Shown: one piece after another, positions 17,675-26,628 of the stretch | Position numbering within the stretch: the first letter of the stretch is position 1 | How the letters are laid out: each line of letters begins with the position of its first letter | The notes under the pieces: model-generated | The model's input: only the letters and a program-made list of their open reading frames with translations | What the model was told of the DNA's origin: nothing | The model's database searches: none | Translations under genes and position numbers: made by a program | NCBI RefSeq assembly: GCF_015100395.1 | Contig: NZ_AP022847.1 | Span: 684,501 to 748,500, forward strand | Direction: 5' to 3' | DNA length: 64,000 nt | DNA from: Nitrosophilus alvini | GTDB taxonomy: Bacteria; Campylobacterota; Campylobacteria; Campylobacterales; Nitratiruptoraceae

Positions 17675-19144
17675 CTACGAATGCTTCTTATGGAAAACAA
17701 ACTCTTTTTGCAGCCATTTTATGGCAAGTCTCACTCCCGCACCGCTGGCACCGTACGGATTGCATCCCCATGCCTTTTCAACGAATGCAGGACCGGCGAT
17801 ATCTATATGAACCCATTTGTCCCTGTTTTTTTCTTCAATAAATTCACTTAAAAAGAGAGCTGCAGTAATTGCTCCGCCGTATCTTGAAGAGCTTATATTG
17901 CAAATATCGGCAACTTCGCTTTTTAAAAGCTTAGGTAGATATCTATTGAATGGAAGTTCCGAGGCTAGCTCTCCGCTGGCATTTGCAGCGTTGAGTATCT
18001 TTTTGATAAGTGATTTGTTGTGCCCCATGATACCGCTTGTGTATTCACCCAGAGCAACGACACACGCACCGGTTAAAGTGGCAAAGTCTAAGATGAAGTC
18101 CGGTTTTACTTCATCTTGTGCGTAGCATAGACAGTCTGCTAGCACAAGACGGCCTTCAGCGTCTGTGTTTCTTACTTCTATGGTTTTGCCGTTTTTGGCT
18201 GTCAGGATATCATCGGGTTTGTATGCATTTCCGTTCACCATATTTTCAGCTGCACCGGCAATTGCATGAATTTCAACGGGAAGCTCCATCTCACTTGCGG
18301 CTTTTATGATGCCAAGCACAGCACAAGCGCCGCTTTTGTCCGATTTCATAGTAACCATAAAATCACTCGGTTTCAGACTGAGTCCGCCGCTATCATAAGT
18401 AAGACCTTTACCTACAATCGCTATTTTTGCTTTCGGATTTTTTGGTTTATATGTCAAATGTATGAGTCTCGGGGGGTTCGTACTTGCTCTTGCAACGGCC
18501 AAAAATGCGTTCATGCCGTTTTTTTCAAGATATTTTTCATCATATATCTTGCACTCTAGATTGTTCTCTTCTGCAAGCTTTTTTGCCTCTTCGGCCAGTT
18601 TTTCGGGTGTCATATCCTGAGGTGGATGGTTGACTATATCTCTTGTATAGTTGGTTGCGAGGCTTACGATTTTGGCTTCTTTTATCGATTTTTTTGCATT
18701 TTCAATTGTAAAGTCTTTATCACTGTAATCCTCTTTTGCCATATAAACATTTTCAAGAGGATGTGTCTCTTTTTTGGATTTGTATTTGTCAAAAGAGTAG
18801 CTTCCTAGTATAAAACCCTCTACAACCGCTTTGATATTGGTAATAGGACAGTTTTCTATATATGTACCGATTTTAACACTTTTTATACCGGTTTTTTTAA
18901 GCTTTTTGGCTGCTTTTGCCGCAGCTATTCTTATTTCATCATGATTTAACGACTTTGCTCCCACATACAGTTTTTTTAGATGCGGAAGAAAAGCGACCTC
19001 TTCAGGCTCTGCCTTGAAGTTTAGAAGTTTCAGATCCTTTTTATCCGTTACCCATTTATGCTCAAAATTTTTATCTATTACAAAAATTACTTCGCAATCC
19101 GCTTTTATTTCTGATAGTTTCTTATCATATACTTCAAAATTCAT
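17675..19144 (-). CDS. pepA: Leucyl aminopeptidase, M17 family
   Basis: 489 residues. An N-terminal macro-like domain is followed by the catalytic domain with the two-metal site: VGKGLTYDSGGLSLKPSD (about 245-262), GACAVLG, and the family signature NTDAEGRLVLADCL (about 330-343). It removes N-terminal residues from peptides in the cytoplasm and forms hexamers in homologues. Second from the upstream side in the dedA-pepA pair. Repeat B begins almost at its stop codon. Confidence 0.95.
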   Translation of the reverse strand: MNFEVYDKKLSEIKADCEVIFVIDKNFEHKWVTDKKDLKLLNFKAEPEEVAFLPHLKKLYVGAKSLNHDEIRIAAAKAAKKLKKTGIKSVKIGTYIENCPITNIKAVVEGFILGSYSFDKYKSKKETHPLENVYMAKEDYSDKDFTIENAKKSIKEAKIVSLATNYTRDIVNHPPQDMTPEKLAEEAKKLAEENNLECKIYDEKYLEKNGMNAFLAVARASTNPPRLIHLTYKPKNPKAKIAIVGKGLTYDSGGLSLKPSDFMVTMKSDKSGACAVLGIIKAASEMELPVEIHAIAGAAENMVNGNAYKPDDILTAKNGKTIEVRNTDAEGRLVLADCLCYAQDEVKPDFILDFATLTGACVVALGEYTSGIMGHNKSLIKKILNAANASGELASELPFNRYLPKLLKSEVADICNISSSRYGGAITAALFLSEFIEEKNRDKWVHIDIAGPAFVEKAWGCNPYGASGAGVRLAIKWLQKEFVFHKKHS

Positions 19145-19203
19145 CCTCTTATCTCCTTCTATATTCTTGTATGAGTGTGGAAAAAGTCATTCATTGTCAA
19201 TAC

Positions 19204-19764
19204 CTATTTCTGTGTCGCTTTGTGAAAATAGTAATATATCCCTCCGCCGATAATGATTGCAAAAGGAAGAGCAAAATACCAGTGTTCTTTTGCAAAGTGA
19301 AGAATTTTAAGTATCTCTTCTCCAAATATATAAGCAAGTATTATTGTTATACTTGCCCACGCAATAGCACTTACGAAATTTATAAGAGCAAACTTTTTTG
19401 CATCATATCTTGTAAGACCAATCGCCATAGGAATTACTGTTCTCATGCCGTAGAGATATCTTTGTATAAAAATTACGGGCCAACCGTATTTTTTCAAAAG
19501 AAGATGGGCAAGGGCAAACTTTCTTCTTTGGGTTTTAAGTTTTTTATGTATATATTTTTTGTTAAATCTGCCTGTGTAAAAATATATCTGGTCACCGATA
19601 AAGCCTCCAAGAGATGCTACCGTTATAGCTGTAAATATATTCATATCACCTGTATGACACATAACTCCGGCCATGACAAGACCTGTTTCACCCTCCATTA
19701 TACTCCAGATAAAAAGTATTACATAACCATACTCTCTTAACCACTCGATAAAAAGTTGTTCCAT
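19204..19764 (-). CDS. DedA family membrane protein
   Basis: 186 residues with an N-terminal amphipathic segment, the DedA core GGFIGDQIYFYTGRFNKK (about 54-71), the RYLYGMRTVIPMAIGLTRY motif (about 101-119) and C-terminal membrane helices. DedA proteins are undecaprenyl-phosphate or phospholipid flippases in recent work on homologues. A second paralogue lies at 57500. It precedes pepA as in C. jejuni and is only 18 bases from trpB. Confidence 0.9.
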   Translation of the reverse strand: MEQLFIEWLREYGYVILFIWSIMEGETGLVMAGVMCHTGDMNIFTAITVASLGGFIGDQIYFYTGRFNKKYIHKKLKTQRRKFALAHLLLKKYGWPVIFIQRYLYGMRTVIPMAIGLTRYDAKKFALINFVSAIAWASITIILAYIFGEEILKILHFAKEHWYFALPFAIIIGGGIYYYFHKATQK

Positions 19765-19782
19765 CTGCTCCCCTATGTTTTA

Positions 19783-20988
19783 TCAGTCGAAACTGAGCAA
19801 TTCTTTTGCCTGAATCATATCTTTGTCGCCTCTGCCGGAGAGGTTTACGATAATAAGGCTGTTTTTAAGCATCTCTTTGTCCATTTTTTTAAGATATGCT
19901 ATTGCATGGGAGCTTTCAAATGCCGGGATGATACCCTCTTTTTGACTCAGCCATACAAAAGCATCTAGTGCTTCTTGATCGGTGATATTATCATATTTTA
20001 CTACGCCCAGATCCTTTAAATAGGAGTGTTCTGGACCGATTCCGGGATAATCCAGACCGGCACTTATGGAGTGGGCCTCAAGTATCTGCCCGTCATCATC
20101 TTGCAGAACGTAGCTCATCTGTCCATGCAGCACCCCTGGACTTCCTTTTGCGAGGCTTGCCCCATGTTTTCCCGTTTCGAGTCCCAGACCTCCGGCTTCT
20201 ATACCTATGCACTCTACCTCTTCTTCATCCAAAAAGGCATTGAATATTCCTATGGCGTTGCTTCCGCCTCCGATGCATGCTATTACATAATCCGGAAGTC
20301 TATGTTCAGCTCTTAGTATCTGTGCTTTTGCCTCATATCCGATAATTCCCTGAAAATCTCTAACCATCATTGGGTAGGGGTGCGGTCCTGCGACTGTCCC
20401 TATAACGTAAAATGTATCTCTTGCATTTGTAACCCAGTGTCTTATGGCCTCATTCATAGCGTCTTTGAGGGTTCTTGAACCGTTTTTGACACTATGGACT
20501 TTTGCGCCAAGAAGCTTCATTCTGAAAACATTGAGTTCTTGTCTTTTGACATCTTTTTCACCCATGAATATTTCGCATTCAAGTCCGAAAAGAGCAGCCA
20601 TGGTGGCAGTTGCAACTCCGTGCTGTCCGGCTCCTGTTTCTGCTATGACTTTTTTCTTACCGAGTCTTTTCGCAACTAGACCCTGAAGAATAGTATTGTT
20701 GATTTTATGTGCACCGGTATGGTTGAGGTCCTCTCTTTTGAGATAAACTAAAGCACCCAACTCGTCAGATATGTTTTTGGCAAAATAGAGCGGGTTTGGA
20801 CGTCCTATATAGTTTTCAAGATAGTATCTTGCCTCTTTCCAGAAATTTTCATCAAATCTTATCTTTTTATAATCCTCTTCCAGTTCAAAAAGAATAGGCA
20901 TTAACGTTTCGGGAACATATCTTCCGCCGAAAATCCCGAAATGGCCTTTTTCATCTGGATCGTAACTGCTCGGTTTTGGTATATACAT
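19783..20988 (-). CDS. trpB: Tryptophan synthase beta chain
   Basis: 401 residues from ATG 20988, which overlaps the apt stop by one base and has GGAG eight bases upstream; the in-frame TTG one codon earlier is less likely. The PLP lysine is Lys95 in [10 protein letters not shown], and the glycine-rich phosphate cup GGGSNAIG (about 231-238) is present. It condenses indole with serine. The TrpA-contact type sequence [12 protein letters not shown] indicates the standard TrpB1 class. No other trp gene is adjacent: it is inserted between apt and dedA, unlike C. jejuni. Confidence 0.95.
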   Translation of the reverse strand: MYIPKPSSYDPDEKGHFGIFGGRYVPETLMPILFELEEDYKKIRFDENFWKEARYYLENYIGRPNPLYFAKNISDELGALVYLKREDLNHTGAHKINNTILQGLVAKRLGKKKVIAETGAGQHGVATATMAALFGLECEIFMGEKDVKRQELNVFRMKLLGAKVHSVKNGSRTLKDAMNEAIRHWVTNARDTFYVIGTVAGPHPYPMMVRDFQGIIGYEAKAQILRAEHRLPDYVIACIGGGSNAIGIFNAFLDEEEVECIGIEAGGLGLETGKHGASLAKGSPGVLHGQMSYVLQDDDGQILEAHSISAGLDYPGIGPEHSYLKDLGVVKYDNITDQEALDAFVWLSQKEGIIPAFESSHAIAYLKKMDKEMLKNSLIIVNLSGRGDKDMIQAKELLSFD

Positions 20989-21539
20989 CAATCAATCTCC
21001 AGTATAGTGTAAACTTTTGTAATATCTTTTAGTTTTTCTTCCCCTTTCAGGAACTTAAGGCCTATCAGAAAACAGGCTTCAATACATTCTGCTTCTACTT
21101 TGTTTATCAGATTTGCCGCGGCAACTGCCGTTCCTCCTGTAGCAATCAGGTCATCTATAAGCAGAACTTTTGCGCCTTTTTTATGTCCAAATGCATCTAT
21201 ATGTACTTCTATTTCGTCAAAGCCGTATTCGAGAGAGTATTTTTCGGCAACGGTGGTATAAGGAAGTTTCCCTTTTTTCCTTATTGGTACAAAGCCTATC
21301 TCAAGCCTTGCTGCCAGAGCGGAGCCAAATATAAAACCTCTGCTTTCAATTCCCGCTATATAATCTAAATCATACTCTTTGTATCTTTTTTCAAGATGAT
21401 CAATAAGCAGAGAAAATGCCTGTTTATTGTTTAAAAGTGTAGTTATATCTTTGAAAACAATTCCCGGTTTAGGAAAATCTGGAATATCTCTTATGGACTC
21501 GAGCAGAAATTTTTTGTCACTTTCGCTTAGATATGCCAT
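20988..21539 (-). CDS. apt: Adenine phosphoribosyltransferase
   Basis: 183 residues. Salvages adenine to AMP using PRPP. The PRPP-binding motif [14 protein letters not shown] (about 125-138) is clear and the N-terminal [15 protein letters not shown] (about 22-36) is typical. It lies in an operon rpiB, 28-residue membrane peptide, apt, trpB. Confidence 0.95.
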   Translation of the reverse strand: MAYLSESDKKFLLESIRDIPDFPKPGIVFKDITTLLNNKQAFSLLIDHLEKRYKEYDLDYIAGIESRGFIFGSALAARLEIGFVPIRKKGKLPYTTVAEKYSLEYGFDEIEVHIDAFGHKKGAKVLLIDDLIATGGTAVAAANLINKVEAECIEACFLIGLKFLKGEEKLKDITKVYTILEID

Positions 21540-21553
21540 TTTGTATCCTTTTA

Positions 21554-21640
21554 TCAGTCTCTGAACATAAAAACTTTCATCGCAATCATAGCGGAAAAAA
21601 GTATTCCAAACAGAATGTACCCAACTGTTTCTATTCCCAT
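21554..21640 (-). CDS. 28-residue single-span membrane peptide between rpiB and apt
   Basis: An ATG at 21640 opens 28 codons to a TGA at 21554: [18 protein letters not shown] and so on, ending KVFMFRD. It has one hydrophobic span (about 6-25) and a positively charged end. A good GGAG ribosome site lies inside the last codons of rpiB, one base before the rpiB stop region, so translation is coupled. The C. jejuni apt-rpiB interval also holds a membrane-protein gene, although I cannot confirm homology. Probably a real small protein; function unknown. Confidence 0.55.
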   Translation of the reverse strand: MGIETVGYILFGILFSAMIAMKVFMFRD

Positions 21641-21641
21641 T

Positions 21642-22079
21642 TTATTGCTCCAGGTTCATTATCTTTTCGACTCTTCCGGCGTGTCTACCACCTTCAAACT
21701 CGGTTTTGCTCCAGGCATCTATGATAGATTCTATAACCCCTTTGCCTACGACTCTTTCTCCGAAACATAAAATATTTGCATCATTGTGCGCTCTTGCCAT
21801 AGCTGCAGTATAAGCATCGTGGCACAAAGCGGCTCTTATGCCTTTTACTTTATTGGCGGCTATGCTCATGCCTATACCGGTTCCGCATATCAAAACGCCG
21901 AAACTGTTTTGGTTTTGCGCCACTTTCATAGCAACTTTTTCAGCAAAATCGGGATAATCGACTCTTTCGGCACTTTTTGGTCCAAGATCTTCAACTATAT
22001 ATCCTTTTTTGAGAAGAATTTCCTTTGCAAAATCTTTAACTTCAAATCCCGCATGATCGCTAGCTATGTAACATATCAT
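21642..22079 (-). CDS. rpiB: Ribose-5-phosphate isomerase B
   Basis: 145 residues. Interconverts ribose-5-phosphate and ribulose-5-phosphate in the pentose phosphate pathway, which feeds PRPP for the neighbouring apt. Motifs: IASDHAGFEVK at the N-terminus (Asp8-His9), the anion hole CGTGIGMSIAANK (about 66-78) and the CHDAYTA segment with His. The length is normal for the family. The end of the gene carries the ribosome site of the 28-residue peptide. Confidence 0.95.
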   Translation of the reverse strand: MICYIASDHAGFEVKDFAKEILLKKGYIVEDLGPKSAERVDYPDFAEKVAMKVAQNQNSFGVLICGTGIGMSIAANKVKGIRAALCHDAYTAAMARAHNDANILCFGERVVGKGVIESIIDAWSKTEFEGGRHAGRVEKIMNLEQ

Positions 22080-22094
22080 TTTTTATCCTTTCCA

Positions 22095-22769
22095 TTAGAA
22101 TTGTAGCAAATTTATACCTGTAATCTGAGAAAGAAATATTAAAAGAAAATAGACCGGTGAAAAGAGAATCATACTTAGTGGAGTAGCTATTACTATTATT
22201 AGTATTATCATTCCGTAAGGCTGGATTTTTTGGTAAAACTCTACAAGTTTATACATTTTCATCTTAAGAGCGGTATATATAAGAGCATTTGATCCGTCAA
22301 GAGGCGGAATAGGCCATAGATTGAAGATACCAAGGACTATATTTATCTGGATTAGTTTCACAAAAATCAAAAATAAAATCAATTCGATTATGCTTTTTGG
22401 TTCGCCTAAAATTGTAAGTAAAAGTGTCGCAATAGCCGCAACAGTGAAATTATATCCGACTCCTGCTAAACTTACGGCAATGGCGGCTTTCTCTCCACCA
22501 TTTCTTAAAACAGTTCTCATATCCACAGGAACGGGTTTTGCCCATCCAAATATAAATCCGGCATTAAGTATATAGAGCATTGCAGGTATGATAACAGTAC
22601 CTACAGGGTCAATGTGCTTTATAGGATTTATACTTAGCCTTCCTTCATCTTTTGCTGTAGAATCGCCATATCTGTAAGCAACATATCCGTGCATTATCTC
22701 ATGTCCAACAACTGCGATAACAAGTGCGACAATAGTGGCGATAATGGTAAAAATTTCTAAAATATTCAT
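22095..22769 (-). CDS. Site-2 protease family membrane metalloprotease (M50)
   Basis: 224 residues with about five membrane segments. The zinc motif HEIMH (residues 24-28) lies in the first membrane region, and NLWPIPPLDGSNAL (about 151-164) supplies the third ligand as NxxPxPPLDG, the pattern of compact M50B enzymes without PDZ domains. It may cleave transmembrane substrates, but none is known. It lies 15 bases before rpiB and after repeat C. Confidence 0.88.
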   Translation of the reverse strand: MNILEIFTIIATIVALVIAVVGHEIMHGYVAYRYGDSTAKDEGRLSINPIKHIDPVGTVIIPAMLYILNAGFIFGWAKPVPVDMRTVLRNGGEKAAIAVSLAGVGYNFTVAAIATLLLTILGEPKSIIELILFLIFVKLIQINIVLGIFNLWPIPPLDGSNALIYTALKMKMYKLVEFYQKIQPYGMIILIIVIATPLSMILFSPVYFLLIFLSQITGINLLQF

Positions 22770-22788
22770 AGTAGCCTTTAGGTTTATA

Positions 22789-22882
22789 ATTCGTGACTCG
22801 TGACTCGTGATTCGTGACTGCTTATATCCATACTAACACTATCATTCACACCACACCCACACCCACACTTACGCTTACGCTT
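22789..22882 (-). repeat. Composite intergenic repeat, copy C, after lepB
   Basis: On the lepB coding strand, hexamers GCGTAA, GTGTGG and GTGTTA begin at the lepB stop codon itself, followed by heptamers close to ACGAGTC/ACGAATC up to about 22789. On the plus strand this is CGTGACT units at about 22790-22820 and CAC hexamers at about 22830-22880. The tract replaces nearly the whole lepB-M50 gap. Confidence 0.8.
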
Positions 22883-23645
22883 AACGTCCCTTTTTCATCT
22901 CCTCTTCAATCATACTGACCGTTTTGCCTATCCTCTCCCATCTTATTTCATAATTTTTATCCCAGCTAAAATAGATAAACCACGGCTTTCCTACGATGAG
23001 TCTGTAAGGAACGCTTCCCCAGAATCTGCTATCGTTTGAATGGTCTCTGTTATCTCCCATCATAAAAAATTCATCATCAGGTACTCTTACTGGCCCAAAG
23101 TTAAATATCTGCGGTGGAAATCTTCCGTCGTTTATGACTTCCGGATCGTTATGGATACCGGGATGATCGTTTCTATATGGATCTTTAACCCACAGCATAC
23201 TGTTTATTTCAACGATATTTTCTTTAGGATAGTTATTTTTTATAAACTCATCTCCTTCATGAGGATGCAGATAGAGTGATTTTTCATGAACAAAAAGATA
23301 GTCTCCTCCCACTGCCACACATCTTTTAACGTAATGAATCTTTTCATTTACAGGATACCTGAAAATAACTATATCTCCTCTTTTTGGCCTTTCTCCTTCT
23401 ATTATGTGACCGTCGCCGTCATTATCAGGCCAGACCGGTATTTCAAGCCAGGGAATATGCGGAGTAGGAACTCCGTATGCAAACTTTTTGACAAAAAGGT
23501 GGTCTCCTATCAAAAGTGTATTTTTCATACTCCCGCTCGGTATAACAAATGCCTGAGCAACAAAAAAAATAACCAGAAGAACGATAACTATAGTGCCTGT
23601 CCAAGTATTTGACCAGTCGTAAAATTTTTTAAACGCTTTTTTCAA
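22881..23645 (-). CDS. lepB: Signal peptidase I
   Basis: 254 residues. An N-terminal membrane span (about 15-36) precedes the catalytic serine in IPSGSMKNTLLIGDHLFV and the lysine in KRGDIVIFRYP / IHYVKRCVA; the late motif MGDNRDHSNDSRFWG (about 196-210) completes the family pattern. It removes signal peptides from exported proteins. The start is TTG at 23645, supported by AAGGGGAAAG just upstream and no nearby ATG. The stop codon TAA is the first unit of repeat C. Confidence 0.94.
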   Translation of the reverse strand: MKKAFKKFYDWSNTWTGTIVIVLLVIFFVAQAFVIPSGSMKNTLLIGDHLFVKKFAYGVPTPHIPWLEIPVWPDNDGDGHIIEGERPKRGDIVIFRYPVNEKIHYVKRCVAVGGDYLFVHEKSLYLHPHEGDEFIKNNYPKENIVEINSMLWVKDPYRNDHPGIHNDPEVINDGRFPPQIFNFGPVRVPDDEFFMMGDNRDHSNDSRFWGSVPYRLIVGKPWFIYFSWDKNYEIRWERIGKTVSMIEEEMKKGR

Positions 23646-23656
23646 CTTTCCCCTTT

Positions 23657-23684
23657 TTAGTTAGTGTTAGTGTTGGTGTTAGTT
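23657..23684 (+). repeat. Short GTTAGT hexamer tract between folD and lepB
   Basis: Four to five imperfect GTTAGT/GTTGGT units lie in the 52-base gap between the folD stop and the lepB start. The motif belongs to the same family as the longer tracts, but here the G-rich strand is opposite to the coding strand and there is no heptamer part. Confidence 0.65.
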
Positions 23685-23697
23685 ATACAATAAATTC

Positions 23698-24543
23698 TCA
23701 ATTTCGTCCTTTTGCCGCTTTTATCGTGTTTTTGAGCAGCATGGCTATTGTCATTGGGCCCACACCACCGGGGACCGGTGTTATGAAACTCGCTTTTTTA
23801 CTTACATGTTCAAAATCCACATCACCGACGATTTTCCCATCTTCGGTTTTGTTGATGCCTATATCTATGACTATGGCACCCTCTTTAACCATATCTTCAG
23901 TGATAAGTCCGGGTTTTCCCACACCTACGACAAGTATGTCTGCTCTTTGCGTATGGCTTTTAAGATCTTTTGTGTATATATGGCATATATCTACTGTTGC
24001 GTTGGCATTGAGCAAAAGTGCAGCCATCGGTTTTCCGACTATATTGCTGGCTCCTACCACTACAGCATCCATTCCCTTTGGATCTATATGGTATTCATTC
24101 AGAAGCTCCATAACTCCAAGAGGCGTACATGGTACAAAACTATCAAGTCCCGATGTAAGCCTTCCCACATTGTACGGATGAAAACCGTCCACATCCTTTT
24201 TGGGAGATATTACTTCAAGAATTTTTGTAGAGTCTATATGTTCAGGAAGCGGTAACTGAACCAGTATTCCGTCGATATTTGGGTTTTTATTCATCATCTC
24301 TATCGTTTCTATGATCTCCGCTTCACTTATGGAAGATGGCATCTCATGGGTTATTGAGTAGATGCCGACCTCTTTACATGCTTTTGCTTTCATTTTTACA
24401 TATGTATGGCTAGCAGGATCGTCTCCTACAAGTATGACTGCTAGGCCCGGCACAATATTTCTTGTCTGTTTAAGCTCTTCTACCTCTTTTTTCATCTCGT
24501 CTTTGATCTTTAAGGAGAGCGCTTTACCGTCTAAAATAGTCAT
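23698..24543 (-). CDS. folD: Bifunctional methylenetetrahydrofolate dehydrogenase / cyclohydrolase
   Basis: 281 residues. Produces 10-formyl-THF for purine and formyl-Met synthesis. Motifs: KMKAKACKEVGI with the active-site lysines (about 50-61), GILVQLPLPEHID (about 95-107), the NADP fold VVGASNIVGKP (about 161-171) and the C-terminal PVPGGVGPMTIAML. The product links to purU at 40069, which drains 10-formyl-THF. First gene of the lepB transcription unit, divergent from the cytochrome gene. Confidence 0.96.
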   Translation of the reverse strand: MTILDGKALSLKIKDEMKKEVEELKQTRNIVPGLAVILVGDDPASHTYVKMKAKACKEVGIYSITHEMPSSISEAEIIETIEMMNKNPNIDGILVQLPLPEHIDSTKILEVISPKKDVDGFHPYNVGRLTSGLDSFVPCTPLGVMELLNEYHIDPKGMDAVVVGASNIVGKPMAALLLNANATVDICHIYTKDLKSHTQRADILVVGVGKPGLITEDMVKEGAIVIDIGINKTEDGKIVGDVDFEHVSKKASFITPVPGGVGPMTIAMLLKNTIKAAKGRN

Positions 24544-24603
24544 GAGAACCTCTTTTTCGATAGAGTAGTTTTTCTTCTTACATTCACTTTTAAAAATATT
24601 TGG

Positions 24604-24609
24604 TATGAT
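24604..24609 (+). promoter_or_regulatory. Possible -10 box (TATGAT) for the cytochrome c gene
   Basis: The divergent gap upstream of the GTG start at 24650 has TATGAT about 40 bases before the start, preceded by TTTGG. A moderate match. Confidence 0.35.
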
Positions 24610-24649
24610 AGCAAAAATAGATTTGATATTGGTTTAAGCAAGGATTTGG

Positions 24650-24985
24650 GTGATTAAAAAAAGCGTGATTTTGATTTTGATGCTTGTACTGGCAAATGCT
24701 GAAGACTCTTTTATAACCAAAAAAGAGTATGCTCAGATGCTATATAAAAACCCCAGAGGAATAGGCTGTAATCTCTGTCACGGTGATGATGCCAAAGGAA
24801 AAACGATTGCCTACTATGTAGAAAAAGGAACTAAAACTCCACTAAAAACCCCTGATATAACTGGGCTTAGATTTAAAAAGTTTTATGAGGCGCTCAATTC
24901 ATCCAAACATAGACTTATGCCAAAATACTTTCTGACAAATGAAGAGATAAAAATCCTCTACTACTATGTAACATCAAAAAAATAG
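24650..24985 (+). CDS. Small periplasmic c-type cytochrome
   Basis: 111 residues from a GTG start with AAGGA upstream. A signal peptide (about 1-17, ending ANA) is followed by one haem-binding motif CNLCH (about residues 38-42), and Met93 in HRLMPKYF could be the sixth ligand. Class I cytochrome c size, probably an electron carrier in the periplasm. The CitE-like gene follows after 8 bases, an odd partner with no clear link in function. Confidence 0.85.
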   Translation: MIKKSVILILMLVLANAEDSFITKKEYAQMLYKNPRGIGCNLCHGDDAKGKTIAYYVEKGTKTPLKTPDITGLRFKKFYEALNSSKHRLMPKYFLTNEEIKILYYYVTSKK

Positions 24986-24993
24986 GAAAACTC

Positions 24994-25944
24994 ATGATTT
25001 TTGAAGATACTGCTTTTCTCAATGAGCTTTTGGAAAAAAGGAATATATACGGTTTTGACGATTACATAAAAGAGCCGGGTAGGGTAAAAAAGTCTATTCA
25101 AAATCCAAAAAGTGCTTTAATGGTTTCAGCTCATCAGATAAAGCATATGAACAGACTTGATTGTTTGAAAGCAGATATAGCGATGATAAATCTCGAAGAC
25201 GGTGTTAGCAGTGAACTCAAACCTTTTGCTTTAAAACTTGCAGCCGTTTTTCTCTCACATATCAAAACTTCTGACTCAATGCTGGTTGTTCGTATAAATC
25301 CCCTGGGTGAAGGGGGTGAAGAGGAGATAGGTTTATTGAACCGGGTTAAACCTGATGCTATCAGAGTTCCTAAGATAAAAAATGCCGAAGATGTCCAAAA
25401 AGCGCTTACACTCATAGATGATGATATAGATGTTCATCTCTCTATAGAAACAAAAGAGGCTTTCTTAAATCTCGAAAAACTTAAAATTGATAAGAGAGTA
25501 ACCTTTTTTTACCTGGGTATTTTAGATCTTTTAAGTTCACTTGATATTCCGCAGGGGATTTTAAAAATCGAGAATCCAACTATCGACTATATACTCACAC
25601 GCTTTTTGGTAGTCTCTAAAGCGGTAGGAGCATATCCGGTCTCTTTTGTATATCAGGACTACAAAAACTTAGAAGAGTTTGAGGAGTGGTGCAGATATGA
25701 AAGAGAGATGGGATACAGCGCAAAAGGATGCATATCTCCGTCTCAGGTAGAAATAGCTAACAGAATTTTTAAAATTTACGATAATGATATAGAAAAAGCG
25801 ATCTATATCGTCAGGAGATTTGAAGAGATGAGAAAAAAAGGTATAACCGGATTTGTGGATGAAAATTACGGTTTTATAGACGAGCCGATATATAAAGATG
25901 CGCTAAATATTATCAAAAAAGGAAAATTCTCTACAAAATTGTAA
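24994..25944 (+). CDS. HpcH/HpaI aldolase / citrate lyase beta-like (CitE-like) protein
   Basis: 316 residues with the CitE-type TIM barrel: INLEDGVSSELKPFA (about 67-81) with a metal-binding acidic pair, VVRINPLGEGG (about 101-111), RVPKIKNAEDV (about 124-134) and LSIETKEAF (about 149-157). Such enzymes cleave or form C-C bonds of acyl-CoA or oxo acids with Mg2+. No citrate lyase alpha or acyl-carrier subunit is near, so it is a stand-alone CitE-like enzyme and the substrate is unknown. Confidence 0.8.
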   Translation: MIFEDTAFLNELLEKRNIYGFDDYIKEPGRVKKSIQNPKSALMVSAHQIKHMNRLDCLKADIAMINLEDGVSSELKPFALKLAAVFLSHIKTSDSMLVVRINPLGEGGEEEIGLLNRVKPDAIRVPKIKNAEDVQKALTLIDDDIDVHLSIETKEAFLNLEKLKIDKRVTFFYLGILDLLSSLDIPQGILKIENPTIDYILTRFLVVSKAVGAYPVSFVYQDYKNLEEFEEWCRYEREMGYSAKGCISPSQVEIANRIFKIYDNDIEKAIYIVRRFEEMRKKGITGFVDENYGFIDEPIYKDALNIIKKGKFSTKL

Positions 25945-25996
25945 AAATTTTCTTTCCTTACACCATTTTTTAAGTTGAAAATTTAAGATTGTGAGC

Positions 25997-26002
25997 TAAA
26001 AT
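25997..26002 (+). promoter_or_regulatory. -10 box (TAAAAT) for the acyltransferase / TonB-receptor operon
   Basis: GAGCTAAAATAG lies 27 bases before the acyltransferase start, whose ribosome site is AGGAAGGAAAG. This is the only good promoter before the five-gene accessory operon. Confidence 0.45.
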
Positions 26003-26028
26003 AGAAAAAAACAGAGGAAGGAAAGAAA

Positions 26029-26628
26029 ATGTTTAGATTTGTAGAGGCCGATACGGAAGAACTGCTCGATAAAGTTTTCAGATTCAGATGCAAAATAATG
26101 TGTGAAGAGAAAAAGTTTTTAGATATTAACGATTTTCCAGATAAAAAAGAGAGAGACAAATATGATGAATATGCAATTCAGTTTGCGGCTCTAGATGAGA
26201 ATGATGAGGTTTGTGCCTGTGTAAGGCTGATACACCATTCACCTATAGGATATCCTACGGAAAATAATCTGGAGTTTGACAAAGAAAAATATAAATTTGA
26301 CAGAGAAAAATTGTGTGAAGTTTCAAGGATTTTTATAGATAAAAAATATAGAAATATGAAGGATACAAAGGTTTTGATGGAATTTGTCAAAAAATATGTC
26401 TATTTTAAGATGAAAGATTTTGGAATTGAGTATAGTTATGGTGCTCTTGAAAATAATTTTATTAAACTTCTTAATATTTTTAAAATTCCTTACAAGAAAA
26501 TTGGAATTGGAAAAGAATTTTATTCTGTTCTGAGATATCCATGCATAATGTATGTTGAAGATTTAGAAAATATAAATCCTGGTTTACTGGAAGAGTGGGA
26601 GAGACAAAGAGATGTGCTCAAAGTTTAA
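26029..26628 (+). CDS. LuxI/FeeM-like acyltransferase (autoinducer-synthase fold)
   Basis: 199 residues, cytoplasmic. The layout follows N-acyl amino-acid / acyl-homoserine-lactone synthase-like GNAT proteins: an arginine-bearing segment FRFRCKIMCEE (about 17-27), an acidic ERDKYDEYA (about 44-52), a CVRLIHHSPIGYP strand (about 64-76) and CEVSRIFIDKKYRN (about 95-108), equivalent to the ExSRF block of LuxI. The same group includes PEP-CTERM-associated acyltransferases, but no exosortase is seen. It probably joins an acyl chain from ACP or CoA to an amino compound. It overlaps the TonB receptor by 17 bases, heading an operon with receptor, YfiR-like and c-di-GMP genes. Fold call fair, product unknown. 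Confidence 0.65.
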   Translation: MFRFVEADTEELLDKVFRFRCKIMCEEKKFLDINDFPDKKERDKYDEYAIQFAALDENDEVCACVRLIHHSPIGYPTENNLEFDKEKYKFDREKLCEVSRIFIDKKYRNMKDTKVLMEFVKKYVYFKMKDFGIEYSYGALENNFIKLLNIFKIPYKKIGIGKEFYSVLRYPCIMYVEDLENINPGLLEEWERQRDVLKV

